Below, piece after piece: positions 11,191 through 22,626 of a stretch of DNA of 64,000 nucleotides. Numbering within the stretch: position 1 is the stretch's first letter; every line of letters starts with the position of its first letter. The notes under the pieces were generated by a model. It saw only the letters and a list, made by a program, of their open reading frames with translations, was not told the DNA's origin and did not search any database. Source of the DNA: Nephrocerus scutellatus (Eukaryota; Arthropoda; Insecta; Diptera; Pipunculidae); contig OX352765.1 in assembly GCA_947095585.1 (NCBI GenBank), positions 27,744,254 to 27,808,253 on the forward strand. Reading direction: 5' to 3'. A program made the translations under genes and the position numbers.

Positions 11191-11925
11191 AACCGTCGTA
11201 ATAGGTAGTCAGTTACATGCCTTCGTTTTGGAACGTACATGTGAATCCGCTTTTTTGAAAATCAGTCCTAATCTCATTTTCCTGAAACTATTTTCAAATG
11301 TTAGGTAGCCTACATACTCGTAGGCTTCTAAATAGGTACGTAGGTAGAGATCCTTGCGACATTTGCTTGAGCTTTAATTGGCGCGTGAGTGCACCATTTT
11401 GATACCGGTGTCCTCGAGTGACCTATGAACGGTTTGTTAAATTCAGACTTTAACGTACATTAAAGTACGAGATCATTTCCAGGCAAAAAATAAGAGCAAA
11501 GAGTATAAGCAAAATAAATAAAGCTCGAGCTGCCTTCGGTGCTCTATCTCCAATTTGAAAATCCTGCTACATCTCCTTACGCATTCTTCGAAACTATGGA
11601 TTGGTCAAACACTGAGGAAGCCAAATGATAATATCGCGAAGCAGTCCTTTGAATGGAATCTTTAGGATGCACGACGGGTTGGAAGACCAAGACCAACATG
11701 CAGATCCACAGTCTTTGTAGAATTCAGATTTGCAGATTCTAAAGGAAAACGTGCCCACAGTTCAAATATTTGGCTGCAGACCGTGAAGTATGAAAAAGAT
11801 TTAGCGCCCTATGCCTCAACCGGGGTTAAACGACATGATGTCATTATCGAACCCGAAATCCACATAGAAAAAGAATGTTTTGCTCATAATGCGGAGTCTG
11901 TAACCTGCTATGGTGATGGTGAATA
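11191..11925. other. no gene recognised
   Basis: No open frame or repeat recognised with confidence. Confidence 0.3.
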
Positions 11926-12095
11926 AGAGTTTTTTCTCATTTATAACCTTGCAGCTCCTGCGAAAGTACACATGTGTGCAAAATTTAAAGAAAATCGGGC
12001 TTTGAAAAGTGGGTTAAAAATTGATCACTAGATCTGACCAGCCAGCCAACCACGGGTACACGCGGTAAATATAGAGAATTTAAAAAAGAAGAAAT
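11926..12095 (+). repeat. single unit of the ~122-bp repeat with its terminal block
   Basis: Contains GTACACATGTGTGCAAAATT, then AAAGAAAATCGGGCT, then CCAGCCAGCCAACCACGGGT and AAATATAGAGAATTTAA. The first part matches the monomers at 59600-60060. The GAGAATTT terminal block recurs at 60410-60430, and in reverse a CGTGGCTGGCTGG block recurs at about 52520. Confidence 0.6.
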
Positions 12096-13092
12096 CATGG
12101 ATCACTTAAAACGATGATCTGCTCTATAAATAAACATTAAACTTAACACAGCACCGTTTAACATTCAATGATCTAATGATCTAATAATAAAAATTACACC
12201 ATTAAAAGTTTACTGGTGCAATCTATCTGTCTACATACGAGTACACGATAATACCTCACAGCGTCACAACTAAAACATCAATTAACAAAAACTATTGACA
12301 CGATTAATGCAGAAATCAAACGAACTAATATACGTATCGACCAAGAGCAAAGCAATCTAAGTGAATCACATTATTAACTGAAATGCATAGCAGATTTTAA
12401 TCAAACGAAAGCTAAAGGTAACGTGAAGATATGTTCATACGCGTAGATACGTACGCGTAGATTGAACCTAGATTGGCGACAAGCGTGAAAACATTCATGT
12501 TAATTATTATTCTGCAGCCAACAATAATATTATGCATTGGATAGAAACAAATAGCTGAGGAAGAATCAGCGAGCGTGAAGAGTGTGAACATGCGAATAGT
12601 AGACAGTGTCGCCAATTAAAATGGCACACAACAAAAGTGTTGATCTTGATTAAATTGTTACGGGTGGGGGAGAGAGGCCATGACAATAGGCGGCGACTGG
12701 CTACATAGCAGAATAGCTATAGCTGGCGTCGCTCCCTTGTTTCGATCGGTAACTCGGTGGATGTGAATGAATAGAAAATCTGATCGGATTGGCGGCAACT
12801 AAAAACAATTATGTACTGAATAAATGAAGAGTTGACGACTGTAATTAAGCAAACAAGAGAGGAATGCGAATGCGGCGATACGTCAAGGACACTCGGCAAT
12901 TTCGAATCTACGTCAATCACGCATTGATTCACAGATCTGCGTAATGTTGTAATGAATAAATAAATTGTAAAACAAATATAAACAGAATTTCTAGAAATAG
13001 GCATCACTATGTGGTTTGGCAAAATGCGTATCCGTGACGCATTTCTAATGACATCTTTCCAATAGGTTGAAACGCGCATGCAAATAAATGTA
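12096..13092. other. no gene recognised
   Basis: Short ORFs on the minus strand (12717-13079, 12412-12615) have no recognisable domain, and codon use does not suggest coding. Treated as intergenic. Confidence 0.3.
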
Positions 13093-14257
13093 GGGTGCCC
13101 GATTATGATCGCCTATTTTGAATTTTGCGCCATTTTTTGTCGGTAATTCATCGTGGTTGTTAGACAGCTGTCATGTGTAAAGATTGAGGTTTAGTCATGG
13201 AGAATTATACGAACGCACAACGCATAGAAATTGTGAAAATCTACTACCAGAATGATGTGGTTAGGTCATGTCGTGTATTTTTCGGCTACCATAAGGCAAC
13301 CGTTTTGCCGTACAATAATCGAGAAATTAAATGCGATTGGGTCAGTTCAAAATCGGAAAAGACCTGTCCGTGTTCGTGCAGCTCCGTCTAATTAAAACAC
13401 TGTAGCAGTTATTGAGTGTTGACTAGAATCATTCCAACCCGATTCTCCATCAGTCTCAGCAATTGTGACTTTCACGAAGAAGTTTACAGTGAATTTTAAG
13501 TAAAGATCTGCATTTGCATGCAAGATTCAGTTTACACAACATTTGCGCAGCGCCAAACGTTCAGGGAATGTATCTTAGAGCAACAACCTCCGATGAGGTA
13601 CATTTCGAACTAGATAGCTATGTCAACAGACAGAATTGTCGCATTTGGAAGATGAGATCCTTCAACATCCCATGCATCCACCACGAACAACGTTTTGGTG
13701 CGCATTTTGGGCTGGCAGACTGATTGGACCGTTCTTTTTCGATAATGCACCTGACACGCGGTCACCGCCAACGGGGTTCGTTACCGTGAGATGATAAACA
13801 ACTTCTTCTGGCATCAAATTGCTGAAATGGGTGTCGTAGACATGTGGTTTCAACAGCACGGCGCAACGTACCACACAGACGAAACTTCAACGGAGAGTTG
13901 TCTTGTCCCGCAGCGATGTAAATTGACCACCAAGATAATGCGATTTGATGCCGTTGGATTTTTTTCTTTGGGTTTTTTTTTAAACAAAATGTGTATGACA
14001 ATAACCCAGGAACAATTCCTGAACTAAAAGACGAGATTCCACGCGCCGTGTCGGCACTATGTCAAAATGTCATCGAAAATTTCTTCAAAAGGACCAACGG
14101 TGCCATCAGTCACGAGGTAGCCATTTATCGCATATTCTGTTCCATACATAACCTTCTGTATTACTTTATTACAATAAAAACATCAGAACTTTTCAAATAA
14201 ACACTTCCGGGTTTTTTTGTTCAAATTTCAAAATAGTTGATCTTATTGGGACTCCCT
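13093..14257 (+). pseudogene. decayed DD41D-type mariner
   Basis: Inverted ends match closely. AGGGTGCCCGATTATGATCG at the left pairs with AGGGAGTCCCAATAAGATCA, the reverse complement of 14238-14257. A TA precedes the left end. Inside, broken frames read MENYTNAQRIEIVKIYYQND, then FELDSYVNRQNCRIW, then MGVVDMWFQQHGATYHTDE. The second catalytic Asp is His (QQH). Its proteins resemble the intact element at 31410-32714, but the inverted repeats differ, so it is a different lineage of the same clade. Confidence 0.75.
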
Positions 14258-14309
14258 TTTTTATTTGCTCGATGTTAAGGTGAAACTACGCATCAAATTA
14301 GAAATGTAA

Positions 14310-14498
14310 TAAGCTCTGAGCAGGAGGTTCGTGGTTTGAATCCCAGTAACACCAAAAGTATTTTTCAAGGTGTCCGACCTCACGCGAATGTCTGACAAAC
14401 CTTCGAGAGCAATAACTTGTCACGGAAATTCTCAATTCGCCGTTCGGATACGGCCTTGGACCGCAACGGTCTGTCTGTATATAATTATTATTACAAAT
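14310..14498 (+). repeat. 5'-truncated SINE
   Basis: Starts at CTCTGAGCAGGAGGTTCGTG and runs through CGCGAATGTCTGACAAACC and GGACCGCAACGGTCTGTC to ATTATTATTA. The head and A box are missing. It lies just beyond the end of the DD41D relic. Confidence 0.75.
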
Positions 14499-14634
14499 GT
14501 GCGAGTATACTTCGAGTTTAGTCTGAGTGTTTTTTTTAAACTTTCCGTCATTGCAGCCGCTCCGTCACAGTTAAACCAAACGCAATTTTCCCAAGACAAG
14601 TGATGCGCGACCCCAGTAAAATATCGCGAGCCAT

Positions 14635-14835
14635 ATGTTAAGTACCACGGCGACGACTACAGAGCGGAAGGTTCAATGTCGAGTATGCCAGAAAAAACCA
14701 ATCATCTTTTTCAAGATCCCACCTCTAGTGAATGTCTGACAAACGTCCCTTTTTTTGTGCGTGCAAAAATATCACGAATGGTCGCGAGTAGCTAGGCCAT
14801 GGACCACAACGGTATTTCTATTACTATTACTCGTA
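14635..14835 (+). repeat. old SINE copy
   Basis: Recognised from AATGTCTGACAAACGTCC, AATGGTCGCGAGTAGCTAGG and GGACCACAACGGT with an ATT-rich tail. The head is strongly diverged, so this copy is older than the one at 10239-10521. Confidence 0.6.
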
Positions 14836-14869
14836 TCAATATTAAAAATGGAGGTGTGGGAGCAACATC

Positions 14870-14940
14870 TGTAAAAATCCCGAGTTCGAACATTTTCATG
14901 ATTACTATTCTTCCTTTTACTATGTACAAGAAAGTAAAAT
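14870..14940 (-). repeat. end fragment of the element also seen at 51565-51660
   Basis: The reverse complement reads CTTTTACTATG..., then GGAAG, GTAATCATGAAAATGTTCGA and ACTCGGGATTTTT. This matches 51570-51632 nearly base for base. Confidence 0.6.
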
Positions 14941-16059
14941 ATATACTTGTTTAATAATATAAGTTACATGTATCTTGTCAATCTGGTAGAGGGCCTTATG
15001 CAAAACCCACTTGTATTCTTGACTTGACTTGTGTTTCTTTTTTTTTTGCAACAAAAATCTTTTTATGGAATAGAAGTCAAATAAAATCTAATCGATTCTA
15101 AAATCTATATATATGTTGTATATGTAAAATGTATGTAAAACACATGATGTAGAATTTCCAAACAGAAAACTCAAAAGTGAAATTATTCGTTCAACTACCC
15201 AACAATGCTTGGATATTTTATATTGCGCGGCAAATTACTCATAGTACGTTTATTGGAGAAGCCACTCTGTTCGTTTGTACGGTGTATGTAACTATAAGCG
15301 CTAAGCTTGTGCCCGGAAGTGGCATACGGCATACCGCAAACCCAATGTCTTTATAGATCTCTCTGTCGCTTATCAGTTTTGCCGTCTTGGTGTATTTTTG
15401 TCAACATGTTCTCTATTTATGGCAACAGTCAAACAAGACGAGAATAGGAACACCCGAATAGAATAGTTGTTTCACTTCTAATAATTAATTAAGCTTTAAC
15501 TTCCGCGCATCGAAATTTCCAAATAATGTTGTGGTAGAAACATGCAGTTATAACATTTGTTTGACATTTTTTTATTCTAAACCAGTTTGATAAGTTTATA
15601 TTCTAATCTCCCCAGACCAATTACCAACAAATTTATGTCATCGTTGACAGTGATCGCAAATCAGTGTGGTAACATGGAAATCATTTCCAGAAACCGGTAT
15701 GAATCTTCTTCCTAGTAAAAATTGCTAAAATATTCAGGTTTATTTTTTTAAAAAAAAGTCGAGAATTTTAGCGGCATTTGACATTTTACGAATTACCATT
15801 TTAATGGGGTTCTCAGCCGGCCACATCATTCAACTTAGATTTCGCGTGGCTGAGCTTTTAATTTAGCCAACAGAATAATTGTAAGCACCTATTGATGCTA
15901 TCTATAAAAGAAACAAAGATTTATAACTTCGTTTGTCTTCGTTAATAGTATGCTTTCTGCAACAGTTTGTTTGGTCTGAGAAAGTTCTAACAAAACTCTT
16001 GATTCTGCATAAATTAATTGTTTTACTACAAGTTTAACGAACAATTCGATTTTTTAAAT
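14941..16059. other. no gene recognised
   Basis: AT-rich intergenic sequence with no supported feature. Confidence 0.3.
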
Positions 16060-16790
16060 AACTTTTATTTAACTTTTCCGCTCTGTCTGCTTTTTCGACT
16101 TCTTTGAGATCCTTTCTAACCACCTTTCATGCGACCTAGAAAGCTAAAATTTTGTGACCAGCTCAGTGTTATGCGCTATTTCTAAAATCTCGCGAGTCGC
16201 AAGTGTCGTGTGGCGCGCGTGATGCTTGGAAAGTGGGTTTATCTTTGAAATAATCCTCGTCTTTTTTAAACGACTTTCCAAAAGTCTGGAGAGTTGAAAT
16301 TTTGTAGGTGGCTTAGTCTCGTAGGCCGTTTCTGAGATCCCGCGTGTGACGCGTATCGTGTGGGTGTGTGCTGCATTGAAAATGGGTTAATCTCTAAGAA
16401 AAGCTCCATCGCGTCGACTTATTTGAGGTTATTTTAATACACGACCTAGAGCCCTGGTCCCCATTAATGAGACACCAAGTGTGACACGTATCACGAGTCG
16501 CGAGTGGAACGTGTGATGCGTGGAAGGTGGGTTAATTTTTGAAACAATCCTCACATTTTTTTAACTACTTTCCACACTTCCTAGAAAGTTGAAATTTTGT
16601 GAGTCGCTAAGTCTAAAAGGGCGTTTCTCATATCCCGCGTGTGACCCGTATTGCGAATCACGTGTACCGCATGTGATGAATGCAATTTGGCTTTATCTTT
16701 GAAAGAGGCTCTTTTTGTCGAATTCTTTGAGGTGTTTTCTAACAAATTTTCACACGTCGTATACGGCTAAAATAAAAAAAACGTTCTTAC
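16060..16790 (+). repeat. diverged ~150-bp tandem satellite
   Basis: Four recognisable units are marked by recurring blocks: TTTATCTTTGAAATAATCC (about 16238), TTAATCTCTAAGAAAAGCTC (about 16387), TTAATTTTTGAAACAATCC (about 16532) and TTTATCTTTGAAAGAGGCTC (about 16692). Spacing is about 145-160 bp. Each unit also holds AGTTGAAATTTTGT-like and CCCGCGTGTGACSCGTAT-like blocks. Divergence is high, so the array is old. Confidence 0.65.
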
Positions 16791-19125
16791 TTTCAATCAG
16801 AAATAAATCAAGAATAAAAAGAGGTTAATTTTATTCATCTTATTCGTACTTAATCTAAAGTGCTACTGTGAAACTGAAGTGTTGTCCACTGCCGTATTTA
16901 ATCCTTTTTCATGTTAACCAAATTAAACTCTGAAACTCCTGCAACACGAGAGCAATAGTTTTAGAGACCTTACTGTCCCCTTTACTCGTACAAATATCAA
17001 AAAATGTTACAAAAACTACTACTAGCTAATCCAATAGTTTGCAACAATATTTTCCACTGTAAAAGAGCAGTACCTGCGCCTTGGAGAAATACAAGTATAC
17101 CCGGAAACCTTTCCCGACTTACATCCACTGAAGAAACCTTTTTAGTATTCAAATCACAAAGCTGTTTATTTTTTGCTCACTCTTTTCCCTGTCTGTTGCC
17201 GCAGCATTTCAATCAGTGATTTTCTTGTGACGAAATCCAGCGGCTTATTACTTTACTACGACGTGCAACGTATAGAACTCATAATAGGTGCAACGTGAAT
17301 TTCGTATGAATTATTATTACTATGGATTATGGACAGTTTCCGGAATAGCCTGAGCAGTAGTAAGAAGATGAGAATGAGTTGATATATAACCACCAGTGTC
17401 AGAAAGACAGCCAGCCAAACTCATTTGGTTGGATTTAAATGGGTGGCTGGCACAAGTTTGTAAGTGATATTTTTTGTTAAATTGGTAATGCTTGAATTAA
17501 ACTTGAATACAAAATCATGTAGTTGAATTTCAAATCAATCATAATGGCAAGTAAAGCTGAACAAGACCAGTTTTAGAAAAAATCACAAAAGAAATCAGAA
17601 CAAACATTACATTACGTGTATTGCCATATTATGAAATCCAATTGAAGATAATAAATTCTCTGCGTCTAAAAAAGTATATGTTCCCCATGAAATATTGAGC
17701 ACAGAATGTAGCACTTTCTGCCGATTTATTACTGAAAGTTATCTCAAACACCTTGAGAATACTTTCCACACATCATTCAAATCAATGCTTTTTCAGTACG
17801 ATATGGATATGCATTTAATGTAATGCAATTCTGTTTACAAATTGTGTGCATTTGAATCAATTCAATTCAATTGAACGGATAAGAAACACAAACACCAAGA
17901 AAACATCAGAAATAGAATCAACAGAAACCACTAGAAACTCTCGCAGTTGGAGCATCCTTATGGAATGTTGTCTTGCAACTCATCAGCCAGTCAGAAGACT
18001 AAACGGAAAAGGATTTCTTGTAAGTGAAAATCCAAGCATTTTTCGAGTCTATGCGTGTGTAAATGTGTGAGTAATATCTACATGTAGAGTGCTTGAAAAA
18101 TATTGTTTCGGAAACTATTTATAGTCTTGATGCAGTAGCGTCGATACTCCTCGTATTGTTGTTGTTCTGGTCGTCATCACATCGACATCATTATTAAAAT
18201 CTGTTTGCACTGATGAAACGAAAAAGAAAAAGAAGGCAGAAATTCAAAATTGAATACAAGCTGCTACTGCTCAGCCAAACGCATTGTTAGTTGAGCGTGC
18301 AAAATGCCTCTGGGACACAATAAGAAGCTTGGATTCTGTTTCAGAAAGCAGTGAAGTGAAGAAAGAAAAAGTTCCTTTTTTTCGTCGTGGGCTGAACAAA
18401 TGGAAATCGAGATGAAAATGGCGAGATGGCGAAAATGCAATGATTTCTTAAATGGTTTCTTTGTTCTTTGTCCAGCGTAGGATTGTGGCTGGTGCACTGA
18501 ACAATTTGCAGTGCATAAGTGCTTACGCTTAGCCTAGAACCGAATAACTGAACAAAAGCAGTGAAGAGGTTCGTGACATAACTTTATTTTGTTTAGTTCT
18601 CGCCTGAATTTTTCTGAAATTCATTCGTATCATCAAGGTTGCAGAGGTAAAAGAATTTAAGTTCCGAACTTTGTTCCTAACTTTATGAAAACTTCATTGT
18701 TTTGTTTGTAAGTAGGTAGGTAGTAGGTGAGATATTTTTTATGGTAATGTTCTTAGTTTTCTGTCTATTGTATGGAAAGCATTTTCGTAAACCTGAAATG
18801 AAAGAATTACTTCAGCAGAGAAATAGCAAACAGCAAATAATTGGAGCTTAGTAAATTGCCAGAAAAATTGTGTCAATGTGCATAGCACAAAAAGGGTCAA
18901 ATGTCAATAACCCTCCCAGATAAAAGAAAACGAATTTAGCTAAGCAATTATCATTTAGTTTAGTAAGAAAATACGGTTTCTTTTCTTCGTAAGAGCAGTC
19001 TTGAGTGTTTCGATGTTAAAGTCAGGGATTGTCAATCTTTATAAAAAAAGGCACTCCATCAATCAATCTATTCAATAAGAACAAAGAGAAAGCTATTCTT
19101 GCTATCATTTATGTGCAGCCCCAGA
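16791..19125. other. no gene recognised; one imperfect palindrome
   Basis: Intergenic. At 17410-17451 an imperfect palindrome has arms GCCAGCCAAACTCATTT and AAATGGGTGGCTGGC. The short plus-strand ORFs at 17004-17219 and 17846-18070 carry no recognisable domain. Confidence 0.35.
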
Positions 19126-19129
19126 TTTC

Positions 19130-20120
19130 GTCCCACCCGCTAGATCTGGATGAAAGCTTCCCGAACAGCTCTTTGGTTTCTACCAACGATGTCAGTTTCG
19201 TCTGCGTAAGCCGGTATCTGAATGGGCTTATAGAGGATTGTTCCTCTCGCCGTTACGTCAGAGTCTCGGATCACTTTCTCCAACGCCAGGTTGAAGAGGA
19301 CGCAGGCCAGTCCATCCCTTTGTCGGAGCCCGTTATAGATGTTGAATGGGCTTGATAGTGATCCGGATATTTTCACTTGGCTTATAATATTGGTCATGGT
19401 TAACCTACATAATCGTGTCAGTTTATTTGGCATCCCAAATTCTCTCATGGCTTTATAAAGTCACAGCCACACTGGTATGGACCAATGATGACTTTAGCGT
19501 ATGGGGCCTTTTTATAATTCGCGCACGCTTAAAGAGGTTCGCACCCTTATAATGTTTGGCTATATGCTTGGCACAGCGTGGGCGTTAAGGAAAAGAAGGA
19601 AAAAAGAGGATATATCTATGAGCTTGTGTTTGAAATGTCTGTGCATCAAAGTGATGTTGGAAGACAGAGCTTGGCAGAGCATTTCACATACGTGTTGTAC
19701 GGCTGAGAACGAATCCCTGAATTTAACTGTTCATCTGAAGATGGGCTTGAAGGGCTATCCTGTCTTGAAGAATAGAGAAAAAAAATCTTATACGCGAGAG
19801 TTAACGACGTTATACAACGATAAATGCTGCATGTTGTGTTATACCCTTTCTTATGTATGGGTCACAGGATGCCTCTTTGCCAGTCTTCTGGCATCGGTTC
19901 TTCCTCCCATTTATTGCGGGACCTCCTGTTTTAATCAGCTCCTCTGGGATACCACCTGATCCCGTGCCTTATTTTTTTTGAGCCGATTTGTCGCTCTGCT
20001 AACTTCGCCTATGCTTGGTGGCAGCAACATAGTGAGGTCGTCGGTCTTTGGTGGAGCCTACAATTCCTCAGTTAGCCGGCCATTTAGCAACTCATAAAAG
20101 TGCTCTTCCCATTGCACTAA
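19130..20120 (-). pseudogene. RTE-like LINE reverse transcriptase remnant
   Basis: The minus strand at 20045-19920 reads TGSGGIPEELIKTGG (the start of the RT domain). At 19448-19140 it reads MREFGMPNKLTRLCRLTMTN, then FNIYNGLRQRDGLACVLFNL, then IPAYADETDIVGRNQRAVRE. The order and wording match RTE-clade reverse transcriptases. The catalytic YADD is YADE, and the palm between the two blocks is missing or interrupted, so it is inactive. Confidence 0.7.
19545..19660 (+). repeat. dispersed repeat, copy 2, inside the RTE remnant
   Basis: GCACCCTTATAATGTTTGGC and GCACAGCGTGGGCGTTAAGG match 3480-3575 and the reverse complement of 58700-58795. It lies between the two reverse-transcriptase blocks, suggesting insertion into the LINE. 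Exact ends were not resolved. Confidence 0.45.
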
Positions 20121-20219
20121 GATGCCTTAGAGATCGACGGTCAGATTACGATCAGATTATGTGCAACGCGGTGTGTATTGGTCATACCGCGGAGTCTTTG
20201 GTAGAACTTACGCGTCGGC

Positions 20220-20390
20220 AACGGCAACTGTACATCACATGTACAGGCATCGATCGTATCATGTGTAAATGTAATCTACGTAATCAGCGCGATGAGAAAA
20301 ATTCGTGAGTTTTCTGCACGCGCCGGGAATCGAAGCCGGTGTTCTCCGTGTGGAAGCGAATAGTTCTAACTACTGCACCACCGACACTGA
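20220..20390 (-). repeat. tRNA-like sequence, probable second SINE family
   Basis: On the minus strand, GTGGTGCAGTAGTTAGAA resembles an A box and GGCTTCGATTCCCGG a B box (20387-20318). The putative acceptor arm does not pair well and there is no clean anticodon stem, so I call a tRNA-derived repeat and not a tRNA gene. It differs from the main SINE family of this window. Confidence 0.4.
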
Positions 20391-21028
20391 TCTTACATGG
20401 AGAGCTGAAATGTTGTATGGATCGCCATGTCATGGGTCATTTCTGGGATCCTGCGTTCGACCCACATTGCAAGTCGCGTTTGAAAAAAAGATAATTTGCC
20501 GATCATATGAGCGTTACATACGCCACGCGCGTGTAAATCGTGTTAGTTGTAAAATAGCTTTGCCTATATTCAAAATCAATAATAAATCAAATATGGCAAA
20601 ATTCCAGAAATTATTCAATAATGCAATGCCTGAGGCATAGTTCATCTAATCTAAGACTTGAACGTCATATTTAAGATTAATTAAATTTTGAAAATCAATT
20701 TCTGTTTTCCTAGTTTGTCTTTTACGTTTAATTGGACGACTATATAAGAAAGTAAAAGAATTTTTAAAAAAAATATGCATTCAAGAATTGATATATGATG
20801 CACTTCCGATTAGATTCCTTGTGCGTTGTTGGTAAATACACAGCAACAGTACACTCTATGAAATCTAGACAGTGGAATTTTTATCTCCATCCGCTTATCA
20901 GAAATTTGAAGACCAAAATATGGTTAACGTGGCGTATTATCAGCAGTAAACTATGGTGATGGCCAAGGTAAAATGCAATGGCTGATGTCCCCCAAAAATG
21001 TAATACATAACAATAAAAAAATACTCAC
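20391..21028. other. no exon recognised; presumed intron of the gene at 21029-21204
   Basis: AT-rich sequence downstream (minus-strand sense) of a strong splice donor. I could not find the next exon in it. Confidence 0.3.
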
Positions 21029-21204
21029 TTGGGATCCCCTATCCTAATAGTAACATCATCCGTAGAACGGGTTTTCGTTCGCATTGGAGTCGAAATCACC
21101 GTCGAGCCATAGACTCTAATAGCCTCGTCGGTTTCCTCCTCGAAGGCATCGTGTATGGAGAAGCGTTTCTCCTTGTTGCGATTTGCTTGAGTGTAGTTGT
21201 TCAT
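21029..21204 (-). CDS. first coding exon of an unidentified gene
   Basis: The minus strand opens with ATG at 21204 and runs 58 codons plus two bases to a strong donor (CCCAA then GTGAGTAT) at 21028. The peptide begins MNNYTQANRNKEKRFSIHDA and continues with an acidic EEETDEA stretch, VYGSTVISTP, a basic TKTRSTDD stretch and VTIRIGDP. GC content and codon use stand out from the AT-rich surroundings, and there are no stops, which supports a real exon. I do not recognise the family. It looks like a polar cytoplasmic N-terminus with possible phosphorylation sites (RTKTRSTDD). Later exons must lie at lower coordinates. None was found in the first 21 kb, so the intron may be very long or the gene may continue outside the window. 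Confidence 0.55.
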
Positions 21205-22378
21205 TGTGTTTATGTTATTGATGTTGCTGGTTTTTATGTTTTTTCTTTTGCTACAGTACTATGGTTGTTAGTAATGCTATATGATGCAATTTTGTTGATT
21301 ACTTTTGCTGTTACTTGTTCCACTTGCAAGATTATGCGACATCTTTATAAGCAAAAGAGAAAGTACAAACATACAGAAGAATTTCTAATTAGAACTACAA
21401 ATACATAAAAATATGTAATTGAAAAAATTCCTTAGTGCACATGAATTGCGTTAATTCATCGATTTAAATCGTTGTTATTCTCTAATGAATTGCTTACCTA
21501 TTTGTATTTGCTTTACCATGAGATCTGTTCGTTCATCGTTTCTCGTGTTTTTATTTTGTTGTTATGTATTATTCACAAAACATTCCTTGAACTTTTAAGT
21601 ATTTTCACTTGCCAAAAATTTTACCAAGCAATTGATTTTTTCCAGGCATCCCGATTCCCGATTCAATTATGATGCGCTTCGAATACACAAACTTCAATAT
21701 GTTTTCTTTTTTTTAACAAAAGGGAGCCACTATTCGTTCACAATTTTCCATACGTTATGTAGGTATTCCGAAAAATATAATTTTTTCACACCACGCAATT
21801 TGCATCAAAAAACTTTCGAGACGATTGGTGACGAATGAAAAATGGTACAAAAGAATAACAAAAAGTTTATTTTTTAAATTTTTATTTTACTTCTATACAT
21901 GTATGCATATTGTACAGCATGAATAAAAAAAACGAGAAAACGACTCGCGACGACACTACAAAAACGGAAACCACTTCTACTCTGTGTTCCTTGGTCCGTG
22001 ATTTGAAAATTTGATTATCGCTTAGCGTTGCTCTAAGTTTTTTTAGTTTGAGAGACGTCTGATCGATGAATGAAATATATGTGGTTGAGTGTTTATGCGA
22101 CTTTGCTGGCGACTGTTCTTGTCAGGCCATCTTTTCCTGAGACTTCAAATTAGAAAACTATATAGTGTTGTCTCTGCTGTTGGCTGTTGGATTCAATGTC
22201 TATTCACAATAAGGTGATGATGATGAGTAGTGTAATGTAGTTTCAAACGTGGTTTAGCATAATGCGCAATGCTTAACCTACTCTAATAATACAAAACTAA
22301 CAACTTGAAACTTACAGGTTTATAACGATTTTCAACTTTAACAGCCCAAAATTCATACAGTCCTGTAATGTTAATTGC
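21205..22378. other. no gene recognised
   Basis: The region just above 21204 would hold the 5' UTR and promoter of the minus-strand exon. The plus-strand ORF at 21151-21408 is mostly antisense to that exon plus low-complexity hydrophobic sequence, so it is not called. Confidence 0.3.
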
Positions 22379-22626
22379 TTTTTCCTAAAAACTATGCGCC
22401 ATAGCGCGCTCGAGCGCAGATTTTTTCAAAAGGGAAATCAAACAAGAAAGGCGAAAATCTTTTGCTTACATTGTGTTGTTGCATGTGTTGCTGTAGATAA
22501 TAAAAAGAAGGGTAAATCTCCCAAAATATACAGATCTGTTTTCGCTCTACGGTAGAGTCTTTTTGAATTGGAAACGAACAACTTGACAGCCAAAAATCAA
22601 CTCTGGGGCAGAGTTTTTAGGAAAAA
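22379..22626. repeat. foldback/MITE-like element, copy B
   Basis: Perfect 15-bp inverted ends, TTTTTCCTAAAAACT (22379-22393) and its reverse complement (22612-22626). The internal palindrome GCGCTCGAGCGC is at 22406-22417. The conserved stretch (AAGAAAGGCGAAAATCTTTT, GGTAAATCTCCCAAAATAT) and right hairpin (CTCTACGGTAGAG and CTCTGGGGCAGAG around AACGAACAACTTGACAGCC) align with copy A at 803-1083, but the outer ends differ completely. Confidence 0.65.

Noticed and set aside
19501..19959. 152-codon plus-strand ORF
   Set aside because: It lies across a dispersed repeat and an antisense reverse-transcriptase remnant; no family resemblance.
20318..20390. Functional tRNA gene on the minus strand
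   Set aside because: A- and B-box-like blocks exist, but acceptor and anticodon stems do not pair convincingly; better explained as a tRNA-derived repeat.
21151..21408. Plus-strand ORF with hydrophobic residues at 21151-21408, possible membrane protein
   Set aside because: Its first part is antisense to a much better exon on the minus strand (21029-21204), and the hydrophobic part is T-rich low-complexity sequence.
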